From: Arachis hypogaea | Taxonomy: Eukaryota; Streptophyta; Magnoliopsida; Fabales; Fabaceae | Direction of reading: 5' to 3' | Assembly (NCBI RefSeq): GCF_003086295.3 | Contig: NC_092054.1 | Span: forward strand, 50,627,213 to 50,691,212 | Length of the DNA: 64,000 nucleotides | In this document: positions 34,272-44,803 of the stretch, piece by piece | Layout: each line of letters opens with the position of its first letter | Numbering within the stretch: position 1 is the first letter of the stretch | Program-made: the position numbers and the translations under genes | Notes under the pieces: generated by a model | Databases searched by the model: none | What the model was told of the DNA's origin: nothing | What the model saw: the letters and a program-made list of their open reading frames with translations, nothing else

Positions 34272-34775
34272 CGCACGCAACGCGTCCACATCATAGATGC
34301 GTTCTGAAGAAAAGAGAATTGAACAGAAAGTCACACGAAAGCGTGGCTGGAGGCGTGCCTTAGGCATAACCATGCCCACGCGAACGCATCGCTGACGCGT
34401 CCACGTCATTTTGAAAAAAGAGCCTCCCACGTGTACGCGTCACCCACGCGAACGCGTGGCCCTGTAAAATCGACGTAAAGAGGTGTATGGTAGAGACTTA
34501 TGGTGGAGTAGGGCTGGACTTGTGCTGGAAGCACAAGTCCTATCACGCGAATGCGTGCCCCACGCGGCCGCGTCGTTTTGCAAATATGGCCATTCACGCG
34601 ATCGCATCACCCACGCGAACGCGTGACCCTAAATTTTGGCAAAATGTGTTTGAAACAGAGAGTTGCGCGCCAATAGCACAAATCAGGCCACGCGATTGCA
34701 TGATCCATGCATCCGCGTCACCTGATATTATCGTCCGCCACGCGATCGCGTGACTCACGCGTCCGCGTCACATGC
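34272..34775 (+). repeat. CpG-rich palindrome array in E4 internal region
   Basis: Decayed and intact copies of ACGCGAACGCGT, CACGCGGCCGCGTC, CACGCGATCGCATC, CACGCGATCGCGTG and CACGCGTCCGCGTCA in pairs. Corresponds in place to the E2 array at 6638-7080, but the favoured core is ACGCGWACGCG rather than GCGATCGC, so the motif drifts between relatives. Confidence 0.88.
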
Positions 34776-35510
34776 GACGCACAGCTTATCCAGATTAGCG
34801 CCAACTATCTTATCTTTTCTTTCCAATATCTAAATCTTTTCTTTCCATTCTTATTTCTTTCTTCCCTCTTTCTTACTTTCTTTTTCTTCATCTTTTTAAC
34901 CTCTCATCCCTCTTCACTTCCATTATATTTTATTTAATTGCATACTTTCATTCATTGTATTTTAATTTTGTGCATATTTTGATTTTTTTTCTAAATTTAT
35001 TATTTTCCATTGGTGTTTAATTTTCTTCTTCAATTGTTACATCTTTTCTTGAATTATTCTGGTGCTTCATGACTTGTTTTACTCTGACTGGGTATTATTC
35101 TTCATAAGTCAATGCTACTCCTTCATGATACTTATATTATCTTGCATTCACATGAACTTACACTATCTTGCATTACCCACACTCTCTCCCTCATTTTTGC
35201 AACTTTTGCACCACTGGTATGCCATGTGCTTCTATTGTTTTCTCACTCGCATGTTGTAGCTACCATGTAATTGAGACCCTCATTATTTGACATTAAACCA
35301 CCCAGACTTTATTTATTTTCTTATCTTTATTTCTGGGTTACTTTTTCTTATTTTTCCTCTTCTTTCAGGCTGGCCACCGAGAAAGGGAAAGAGAAACTTC
35401 TATATGGAGCAACAGACAAGTCCATCTGCACAATCTCTAGAGAAAAGCATCAGTTATAGCAGCCCGTCCACTTGCACTTCTTTGCATGCACCGAGGACGA
35501 TGCAATCTTT
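34776..35510 (+). pseudogene. E4 ORF2 leader and remnant, body deleted
   Basis: 34830-35365 is a T-rich, intron-like segment ending TCTTCTTTCAG at 35358-35368, the acceptor position equivalent to 8461 in E2. About 140 bases of coding-like text follow (a Lys/Gly-rich start like E2 ORF2), then directly the post-stop text GAGGACGATGCA and the internal PPT. Comparison with E2 implies a deletion of about 1.3 kb. Confidence 0.65.
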
Positions 35511-35523
35511 AAGTGTGGGGAGG
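35511..35523 (+). other. Internal PPT-like motif in E4
   Basis: AAGTGTGGGGAGG followed by TTGATAC, almost the same text as the terminal PPT-LTR junction (TTGATAAAC) at 36979-36996. Confidence 0.65.
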
Positions 35524-36992
35524 TTGATACCGACTTCCAGGGCTTAGTTACCTTCTTTTCAACACCAATGTTTTATTTTCTTTGTTTGTTCATTGTTGCA
35601 TTTGCATGTTTGATTGCATATTTATTTGATTTTGTGCCTATTCAACTACTGCTTGGTTAAAGTAATAAGAGAAACTTTTTATAACATTTCACTAATTTGA
35701 AATAAACTTTTTGAAAAACTTGTTTGAAGAAATATTATACTGGAACATGGTTTAGAGCTCGAACACACAAAACCAGTGAGATTTCGAGCCTATTTGATTG
35801 GTTGCATTTTATCAACCAATATTTTATTTTTGGTGTGTGTTGTTCTCTCTAAAATTGTGATCTTTGTCTTGCTTGATTCTATATTTCCATTGTTTGATGT
35901 ATGCATGCACTAATATAATTAAGGAATTTGTTTCACTGAGCTTACATACCCATATGGCCTTAACCCTTCATTATCCCTTGCAAACCAATTTGAGCCTATT
36001 TTACCCCTTTTATTCTTTACTTTAGCACATCATTAACTCTAAACGGAAAATAATAATGTCCATAATTTGAATCCTTGGTTAGCTTAGACTAGTGACAGTG
36101 CTCATGAATTAAGTGTGGAGAAATTGGGTTTGCCAATATTTGGTTTGAGAATTGGGTGTTGTGTATTCTTAAGAAAATATGAACAAGAATGTTAAGAACA
36201 TGTTTATGCATTCAATACTTTAATCATATGCATTGAGAAAAAACAAAAGAAAAAAAATAATATAGATATATATAAAAATAAAAAAAGGAAAAAAAAGAAA
36301 AAAGGAGAAAAAGAAAAGAAAAAGAGCAAATAAATAAAAGGGGACAAAAATGCCCCAAAGTAAGTGGTGAAAGCAATGCATATGTACTGTACTTGAAATT
36401 AGAATGCATGAATATGTGGAAAAATGGTTAATGGATAGTTAGATATGGTATTATGATTACATGGATTGTCTAAAATTAGGTGGAAAGTTTAAGTTAATTA
36501 AGGATTCAGATTTTAGTCCACTTGACCAAATACAATCCTACCTTGACCCTAACCCCATTACAACCCTTAAAAGACCTGTTGATATGTGTATCTGTGCATT
36601 AAATTTTTGTTGATTGTTAGATGAAGAGCAAGCCTTAGAAAGTAAGCTTAGTAGAGAATTGAGAGAATCGAACCTTAAACACATGAGTGATTATATTGTA
36701 TACACTTCCAGTTAGGGTTCGATGCTCGATTCTTTGTTCCCGGCTTTCACGAGCTATTTTCTTTTGCAAGTCTATTTGTACTTCATTTTTGTGATTTGAA
36801 TTAGTGAAATCCAATTCATATTTGTTCTTAAAGGATTTGTTTACTTTTAACCAAGTAGGTAGAAATATTTTGCATATAGTTGCATTCATATACATAGGTT
36901 GCATTTCATACTTTCTACCATTCCTCTTCACTCTCTTATAGCTTCTCTTGAGCTTAGCATGAGGACATGCTAATGTTTAAGTGTGGGGAGGT
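35524..36992 (+). other. E4 3' tail and terminal PPT
   Basis: Noncoding, direct repeat of 29039-30486. Ends AAGTGTGGGGAGGT at 36979-36992. Small ORFs over the AAAAAGG runs are not credible. Confidence 0.85.
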
Positions 36993-38554
36993 TGATAAAC
37001 CACTATTTTATGGTTTATCTTATGCTCAATTGAGTGGATTTTATCAATCTTTCATACACTTATCCATACAAAATGCATGGTTTTACATTTTCCTTCCTAA
37101 TTCTGTGCTATAATTGAAAATATGCTTCTTTGGCTTTTATTTTCCTATGTTTAAATCCTCTCTTATTACCATTCGATTCTTTGATATGTGTGTTAAGTGT
37201 TTTCAGGGTTTATAGGGCAGGAATGGTTTAGAGGATGGAAAGGAAGCATGCAAAAGTGGAAGGAATACAAGAAGTTGAAGAAATTGCTAAGCTATCCAGC
37301 CTGACACTCTCGCACTAAAACGGTCATAACTTGAGCTACATAGGTCCAAATGATGCGGTTCCAGTTGCGTTGGAAAGCTAACATCTAAGGCTTCGAAATG
37401 ATATATAATTTGCTATAGTGGCCATACAGCTAGGCGACGCGAACGTGTGCTCTACGCGGACGCATCGCAGTGACGAAAATCAGCGTGACAGAATTCGCAA
37501 TCAGCGATTTCTGGACTATTTTTGGCCCAATTTTTGGCCCGAAAAATATAGATTATAGGCTATAAAGTGAGGAAATGCATTTATTCATTCATGGAACATT
37601 CAATATACATAATTTTAGGTTTTAGATGTAGTTTTTAGAGAGAGAAGCTCTCTCCTCTCTCTTAGGTTTTAGGATTAGGATTTCAACTTCTTCTCAGATT
37701 CTAGGTTCAATGTTCCTTTAAATTAGGATTCTTATATTTTCATTTATTCCATAATATTTTTCCATTTAAATTTTATTATTTATTTAATTGCTTCCAATTT
37801 TATTTCAATTATCATCTCTACTCTTTTATATCTTTAATCCTTATTCAGAGTTACAATTGGAAAGCTTTTTTGACATTATTAATGCAATAGTATTTTTCTA
37901 TTTACCTCATTATTTGTTTGATTATCTTCAAGTATTTATTTAGTCATTTATTATATGAAATTGGCATCCATGTCAATGGAGTAGGTTCCCAACTTGATTT
38001 TGGAGTTGATTAATATTTGGAGACCCTTGAGTTGGAAGACTCAAGAGTTAATTGTGATTGGCTCTCTGGCCACTAACGCTAATCCAAACACAAGGGTGAG
38101 GATTAGGACTTGTGAATAGAAGTTGGCTCCTAACTTGATTTTCCTTTATTTAGTAAAGGATAACTAAGTAGAACAACAACCAATTACCATTACACTTGAA
38201 AAATCCAACAAGGATAGAACTTTCAATTAATTTTCTCCGGATCAAGGCTTTTTAATTTAATTTAATTACATAAAACCTCTTTGTTAATTTTCACTACCTT
38301 AATTTATAATTATTTATTTTTCTATTACCCAACTCTAAAAATTCTCGGAAAACCCATAACCAATAATAACACACCTCCCTGCAATTCCTTGAGAGACAAC
38401 CCGAGGTTTGAATACTTCAGTTAATTAATTTTATTGGGTTTGCTTTAGTGACAAACAAAACTTTTGTACAAAAGGATTCTTGTTAGTTTAGAAACTATAC
38501 TTACAACGTGATTATATTTGTGAATTTCTTTACTAGCAAAAAGCCCGATCGTCA
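36993..38554 (+). repeat. E4 3' LTR
   Basis: 1562 bp, TGATAAACCACTATTTTATGG...GATCGTCA. Shares the TTGGAAAGCTAACATCT block (37370-37386), decayed palindromes near 37434-37475 and TATAAA near 37562. Equal in length to the copy at 30487. Confidence 0.93.
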
Positions 38555-39559
38555 ATGGCCAACCCTTGCACTCACCTTTGTGAACCCCTTTGAGGCTATC
38601 GATCCCCTTTTTGTTCTAATAATAGCACATTACTCCCCTTAAGCGGAAAACCATTGATGTCCATGAATTACTCTTTGATTAGCTTGGGTGGATTAGGGTG
38701 TAAATTCTAAGTGTGGGGAAATTCTGGGAAGCATTAGTGATAGAGGCATGAACTCGTTTTGAAAATTTTTGGCAATTAGGTAATGCTCATGCATTTCATT
38801 AATTGAAACATATGCATTCATAGTTCAACTAATTAATTTAAAAAAACTTGCGCATAACAAAGTAAAAAAATAAAAGAATAAATAAAGGATGCATATGATA
38901 TGTTTGAAAAGAAAATGCATGAGTAAGATGAGATATAAAAAGGAAATGGGTGGGAAGGTTGCATTGTTACGTGTATATAGGTGATGTAAGATTAGGTGGA
39001 CGCTCAAGCTAATCAAAGAACTAATTCTTTAAGTCCACTTGACCATAATTCATCCTACCTAACCCTAGCCCCATTACATCCCTCTAAATACCTCATGATA
39101 CTTGTTATTCATGCATTAAATACTAGTTGATTGTTAGATGACTTGCAAATCTTTGAAAAGCATGATAAAAGGATAATTGAGTGGTTAAACCCTAAACACT
39201 GAGTAAATTGAGGGATACACATCTGGTGAGGGGTACGATCGCTCAATTTCATGTTTTTACACCTCATATTGCATCTTCTTGCAAGTTGTTTGATTGGATA
39301 GTTTTGACAACTTCAATTCAATTCTTTGGACATTGATCTTAATGCATGAACTCTTTGCATTGGCCCTAAAGCCTTCTTGTGATGGATTGGAATTTCATGG
39401 TTTGCTTCTACCCACTCTCATCATAGTACATATTAGTGATTAACCTTAGGACAATTGCATGCATTTAAGTAGTATATAGCATAAGTCATTTTCCCTTTCT
39501 TCTATCTCCTTTGTGTGTGTTTAGCATGAGGAAATACTAGCGTTTAAGTGTGGAGGAAT
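38555..39559 (+). other. E6 left-unit 3' tail and PPT
   Basis: AT-rich and noncoding. Contains family B tail phrases (GACCATAATTCATCCTACCTAACCCTAGCCCC). Ends TTTAAGTGTGGAGGAAT against the LTR; the PPT differs slightly from E2/E4. An internal variant AAGTGTGGGGA lies at 38709. Confidence 0.8.
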
Positions 39560-41271
39560 TGATGAATCCATTTTTTATGATGATTTTTTGTTAGAATTGG
39601 ATGGATTTTCGTCATATAAACTTGCACTTATTCCCTTGAATAGCATGCTTTTGATCTCTCTTCCCAATTTGTGCTTGATTATAAAAATATACTCTTTTAT
39701 ACCTAATTGAATCTATTTTTATTCCATTTGCCTTCCATTCGATGCCTTGATATTGTTGGTGAGTGCTTTCAGGTATATAAGGTAGGAATGGATTGGAGAA
39801 AATGGAAGAAGAGCATGCAAAGTGGAGAAAGCAAGAGAAATGAAAGGAGATGAGCTCAGAGACGTGTGCGTGCGCACAGCTGCCCCATCAGAGCGCGTGG
39901 ATTGCATCGAGCGCGTCGCGCATCCAGCCAAGCATCGCGTAGTGTGCGTACGCACGGCTATCTGTGCGTACGCACAGGCCTGGATTTCTCACGAAATATG
40001 CGGACGCACGCATCTGTGCATCCGCACAGGTGCCCGCACATGACTTCATTAAAATAGCACGTGCCTCATGATTTGGGGGCTTTGGAGGCCTATTTCTGAA
40101 GTCTTCTAGCTCATATTGGAGAAGGAAATGAAGAGATAACATAGGATATCATTAGGATAGTTTTAGGAGTAGTAGTGGGAAGCTTTAGTTAGTTTTTTTT
40201 CTCTAAGTTTTTCATCATCTCTATTAGGGTTTATATTAGGGTTTTACATTCAAGTGCCATTTCTATTTTTGATCTTGGATTTTGCAAGCTTTCATTGTAA
40301 GTATTCTCTTGTTATTACTCTTTATAGTTACATTGTCATTACTCTTTCTTCTAATTCAAGTTATAGTTCAATTTCGCTTCTCTCTTGCACTTTCAATTTC
40401 TTGTTGATGAATTTGATGTTTGATTCTTGTTACATGATTTCTTGTGTTATTCTTGTTGATTGAGTTCAATTGTTGCTTTTAGTTTCAAGTCTTTTCTTAT
40501 TTTCCTCATGTTTAAGATTTTTGCCCACCAAGTATTTGACAAAATGTCAAACATGGTTTTAGACTAAATTTTTTGTTCTTTGCTTGGGTAAAGTGAGCAA
40601 CTGGGTTCCTAGAGTTGGAATGTCCAACATTTAGTTTCAATTCTTTGGTTGTTAATTGTTCTTGTTCCCACTAACGCTAACTTGTTGCTAAAGTAATTAG
40701 CAAGCAAGTTAGGATTTGTGGGTTAAGGACACTTATGCTCATTTAACTTACCTTCCGATGTGAGTGTTGATCAAGTGAGACTAATCATTCATATTTGTCA
40801 TAGTTGTGGTTCCAACAAGGAAAGGACCCTTAGCTCACTCCAAGCCAAGACTCTTTTTTATGCTTTCAATCTTTTATACCTTTATATGTTGATTTCTTTT
40901 ATACTTTACTTGTTTATATTGCATAGTCGGTTCTTTAATTTCTTAATTAGTTCAATCATTATAATTTTGCATGTTCTTTTATTGCTTTATATGTTCATTT
41001 CTTCATTCACAACCCGTTGATCACTACAACCGGTTGATCACTACAACCGGAATTATACACTCATTGTTCTAAAGTGCTCCTAGGGAGACGACTCGGGAGT
41101 CTAATACTCTCGGTTTTAATTTGGTCTTGCTTGTGACATATCTTGTGAATTTCCAATTTGAGTTGAAGGGCCAATTTGTCGGGTTAGGACTATACTTACA
41201 ATGTTAAATCTGTTTCTTTGGATAACCGAGTTCCTAACCCACCTGTGAGTTGGTTACCTCTCATCACATCA
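39560..41271 (+). repeat. E6 LTR
   Basis: About 1712 bp from TGATGAATCC to CACATCA. Palindrome cluster at 39858-40045. An 18-base tandem duplication (CGGTTGATCACTACAAC) lies near 41013-41050. The U5 end has GAGACGACTCGGGAGTCTAATACTC (41087-41111), the family B type. The end point is set by the PBS at 41277 and is uncertain by a few bases. Confidence 0.8.
39858..40045 (+). repeat. Palindrome cluster GTGCGTACGCAC in E6 LTR
   Basis: GTGTGCGTGCGCACA, GTGTGCGTACGCACG, CTGTGCGTACGCACAG, GCGGACGCACGC and TGTGCATCCGCACA lie within 180 bases. This is a third, unrelated palindrome sequence at the usual place in the U3 of the LTR. Confidence 0.85.
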
Positions 41272-41276
41272 AATTT

Positions 41277-41294
41277 TGGCGCCGTTGCCGGGGA
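41277..41294 (+). other. E6 primer binding site (tRNA-Asp)
   Basis: TGGCGCCGTTGCCGGGGA, a perfect 18-base match, five bases after the proposed LTR end. Confidence 0.9.
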
Positions 41295-41536
41295 GTTCAC
41301 TTTATGTGCAATGAGTGCTACAATTTTTGGTTGTTGTAAATATGTGAATATTGTGAATACTTGATTTTGGTTTGCTACTTGGCACTAATTAGTAAGAGGC
41401 ACCTCTATCCTAGTATTGATAGCAACTAACACTTTTTGTTTGTTTAGGCCTAGACTAGTAGATATAATTAGAACATATATACTCATTTGTTCATTGCTTT
41501 TGTTGGTATCGTTGCGTTTTATTTTTTCTATTCATT

Positions 41537-41648
41537 ATGAACTATCACCCTTTTGGCTTGGAGTCTAGTTTTTATCATGTTGTAGGGGGTGACAATTCCG
41601 ATGTTGGTTCACCTCAAGGTATGGGATGTTAATTTGAGGGAGGGTCAC
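41537..41648 (+). pseudogene. E6 ORF1, first part, interrupted by E5
   Basis: ATG 41537 opens MNYHPFGLESSFYHVVGG, aligned with the starts of E2 and E4 ORF1. A TAA follows within about 33 codons, and E5 is inserted at GTCAC (41644-41648). Continues at 52573. Confidence 0.7.
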
Positions 41649-43740
41649 TGATGCGCATAAACTTGTTATGCTACGATTTAGGAAATTGCACGATCGGCAA
41701 AATTCCTTCCGGCAAGTGCACCGGTTATCATCAAGTAAAAACTCACAATAGAGTGAGGTCGAATCCCACAAGGATTGGTTGAATGAGCAATTCGGATTAG
41801 AATGTGTGACTAGTTGAGCGGAATCAAGAATCAGATGAGATTTGCGGAATGTAAAATTGGCGGGAAACGTAAATGGCAAGAAATTGAAATGGCGGAATCT
41901 TAAATTGCATGAATTAAAGAGCAGAAGCTAAATTGCTGAAATTAAAAGGGAATGGGGGTGATTGCATGAATTGAGTTGCAGAATGTAAAGAGAAAGTGGA
42001 AATCAGAAATGGGGAATTCATTGGGTTATAGGAGATATTGAGATCTCCGAATCAAAACATGTTTTATCCCTTCCTCGACCAATGCATTCATTGAATTTTG
42101 CTTGGCAATCTTATATGATTGGATCCCAATCCCTTGGCTCACCAATTTTCTCTAAAAACAAACAAATTCCCAATCCCTTGGTTTAAATGTTCATAAGAAG
42201 AGATGATGCTCGATCACTGATTATACCACACAGTTTCATGAACCACAATTTGGTAGGATTACATGTCACAATATCCATCCAAACCCCAATCCAATTCACT
42301 GTGAGAAAGCTTCTCTAGCATGAATCCTCCATTCCTTTCCCAAGGTTCCGAAGGATTCCAATTATGGGTAGTTTCTTTCCCAAGACAACTACCCAATGGA
42401 ATTAGATCGAGAAGCTTTCTAACAAAATTCAAGAGAAAAGATTGAAGAAGAAGATAAAACTATTATTGATTCATTGAATTACAATAGAGCTCCCTAACCC
42501 AATGAAAGGGGGTTTAGTGAGTCATAGCTCTGAATTCAATTACAAAGATATGAAAACTAGCTAAATGAAAAAGTCCAATTCCTTCCTAACTTAAATTCTA
42601 TCCTATTTATACACTTTCTATATTGAGCTTCTGTTGTGTTTCTTGGGCTTTGAGGCCTTTCCCTGCTTTCCTTTTGCCTTGGGTTTATGATCCATAATCT
42701 TGATGAGGCTGCTGATCCAAATTCTGTAACATTCATTGAGCCAACTTAGTGATAATCAAATAATGACACATGACTCAATAAATTGAAATTTCAGACTCAT
42801 CAATCCTTCAGGCCCAATCCCATAAACCATGATATTCAATTGGGTTTCATACCAGAGTAAGTTTAAGTTAATGTTTGTGCTCAAATACTAACTTAAACCG
42901 CAATATTTTTGGCCCATAAACCTTTTCCAAGAGTGGCGTTTAAGTTGCAGTTTAAGCTTAAACTGCAGCTTAAACGCCAGACACTTCCAGTGATGCCTTT
43001 TGTGGAAGCACGTTTAAGCTTCAGTTTAAGGTTAAACTGAAGCTTAAACGTGGAAAAGGAAGAAGGCAGCCCTGGAGGGTAACTTAGTCGAACACGTTTA
43101 AGCTTCAGTTTAAGGTTAAACTGAAGCTTAAACGTGGAGATAGGAAAGGCAGCCCTGGAGGTCGAACACGTTTAAGCTCCAGTTTAAGGTTAAACTGGAG
43201 CTTAAACGTGGAAATAGAGAAAGCCATCTGGGAGGTCGAACACGTTTAAGCTCCAGTTTAAGGTTAAATTGGAGCTTAAACGTGGAAATGGCTCCCTGGT
43301 GCATTTCCCATTTCTGGCGTTTAACTTCCAGTTTAAGGTTAAACTGGAGGTTAAACGCCACTTTCACCCTTTCCTCAGCTTTCATGATTTTGGCGTTTAA
43401 GCTCCAGTTTAAGCTTAAACTGGAGCTTAAACTCCACATGTGATATTCAAGCTTCCTTTATTGATTTTGTTGCTTCCTTGCCTAGCCTCTTCTTCCCTGA
43501 AATCATCCAAACAACTGCATCAAAGTCTTGCAAATTTTCATGAGAATCTTCCATTCATAGCATTCAAGTAATATAACTAAAAACTCATGAAATTTGCATA
43601 AAAATCATACTGTTTGGATGGTTCATTGCTTTGTTATTCATTTAACCATTCTTGGTTACTTTAAGCTCAAGAAAGTGCATAAAACAACTAAAACTAACAG
43701 AAAAATGCTAGTGAAACTCGCCTAAGATGCCTTGGCATCA
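41649..43740 (-). repeat. E5 3' LTR (minus orientation)
   Basis: 2092 bp; minus strand TGATGCCAAGGCATC...GCGCATCA. The first 15 bases include the palindrome GATGCCAAGGCATC. Hairpin array at 42943-43437. Minus-strand TATAAATA at about 42604-42611. Minus-strand U5 near 41755-41775 has TGGGATTCGACCTC, and GGTGCACTTGCCGG follows, as in E1/E3. Confidence 0.95.
42943..43437. repeat. Seven long perfect or near-perfect hairpin repeats in E5 LTR (copy at 51771-52264)
   Basis: Each unit is about 44 bases, with two arms of about 21 bases separated by GG or GC. An example is 43009-43052 with core AGTTTAAGGTTAAACT. Units start near 42943, 43009, 43095, 43167, 43239, 43315 and 43392. Between units, arm sequences change on both sides together (AGCTTCAG/CTGAAGCT, AGCTCCAG/CTGGAGCT, ACTTCCAG/CTGGAGGT), so pairing is kept. 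Spacers carry unrelated text such as GGAGGTCGAA. Confidence 0.95.
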
Positions 43741-44803
43741 CAACACCAAACTTAATCCTTGCTTGTCTCCAAGCAAGTTCTGAATTATTGAGAAGAAAGA
43801 ATGAAACAGAAAGTAAATTCATTAGCCATATCAGTAAGTAATTGACATTGATTAATGGGGTGTTCATGCAGAAAGTTGTTGCAGCATCACTTTATTGTTT
43901 CTTAGGTAAGAATGTCACTTTTTATGTTTCTACTAAAACACTGCTATGGCCTCTTGTTATTCACATATCCTTGGCAAGTTTCTTTTCTTTGTTTTTCTTT
44001 TTCTTTGAGCTTATTTGCTCCTTGTTGCTCAGTGTCATGTGTTGCACAAGCCTTTGGCATTTTCTTTTTCTTATTAGTTCACTACACATATCCACTACAG
44101 GCATTTTAGTTCACATTTCTTCTTGAGACATTGGTGCCTAGCACCTCTTTGTGTGACTAAATGTTTTGTATTTAGGTTGCTCTTGATAATGGACTTTTGG
44201 TTGATAATCCAGGGTTAGTTAACCCAAGTTACCAAGTGTTGAAACACTCCTCAGAACCTATTCATCCAAGCATATCCTTAATACATAAACACCACAGGCA
44301 TTTGTCTCAGAAGTTCAAACCATTGGTGCCTAGCTTATTTTCTCAATTTTTTTTTTTTTTGCTTTTTGGTTGCCCTTTTTCAGTGGCTTTTTCTTCTTCT
44401 TTTTCTTTCTTCTTCATGGCCAAAGATATTTATTCATCAAGATCCATAGACAGTTTTCAATTTCTACACAAAAAATGATAATTCTACACTCTATTTCCAG
44501 TGATCTGACTAAACAATCAAGCATGCATACCACCACTTAATTCTACTTGATTTGTCACTAATTGAGCCAAGTTACTTTTGTTCAAACTTTTCTTTTATTT
44601 TTGGAAACAGAACAAGCATGGCAAGCACTTGTTTAAGAAGGTGAAGTTATATCCAAACATCTAGGCATTCATTTTATTCAAGGCAATAAACAGACAAACA
44701 TACTAGAAATTTCACCTTAAAACTTAAATGACTTATAATGAAAGAAAGCTCATGAAGACAATTCACCAATTATCATTTGATTATTAAGGAGAGAGACCAC
44801 CTC
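43741..44803 (-). other. E5 PPT and 3' untranslated tail
   Basis: Minus-strand GGATTAAGTTTGGTGTTG at 43741-43758 abuts the LTR. The rest is AT-rich without a credible gene; T-rich plus-strand ORFs near 43842-44478 are compositional. Confidence 0.8.

Larger units (their letters stand above)
29039..38554 (+). mobile_element. E4: family B element in a tail-LTR-internal-LTR tandem arrangement
   Basis: Two 1562-bp LTRs (30487-32048 and 36993-38554) bound one internal region. The sequence before the first LTR (29039-30486) is the same 3' tail plus PPT that precedes the second (35547-36992), in direct repeat with period about 6507. So two units share the middle LTR. The left unit is cut by E1 at GTTAC. 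No gag or pol. ORF1 is broken and ORF2 nearly all deleted. The right flank, from ATGGC at 38555, is E6 tail. Confidence 0.88.
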
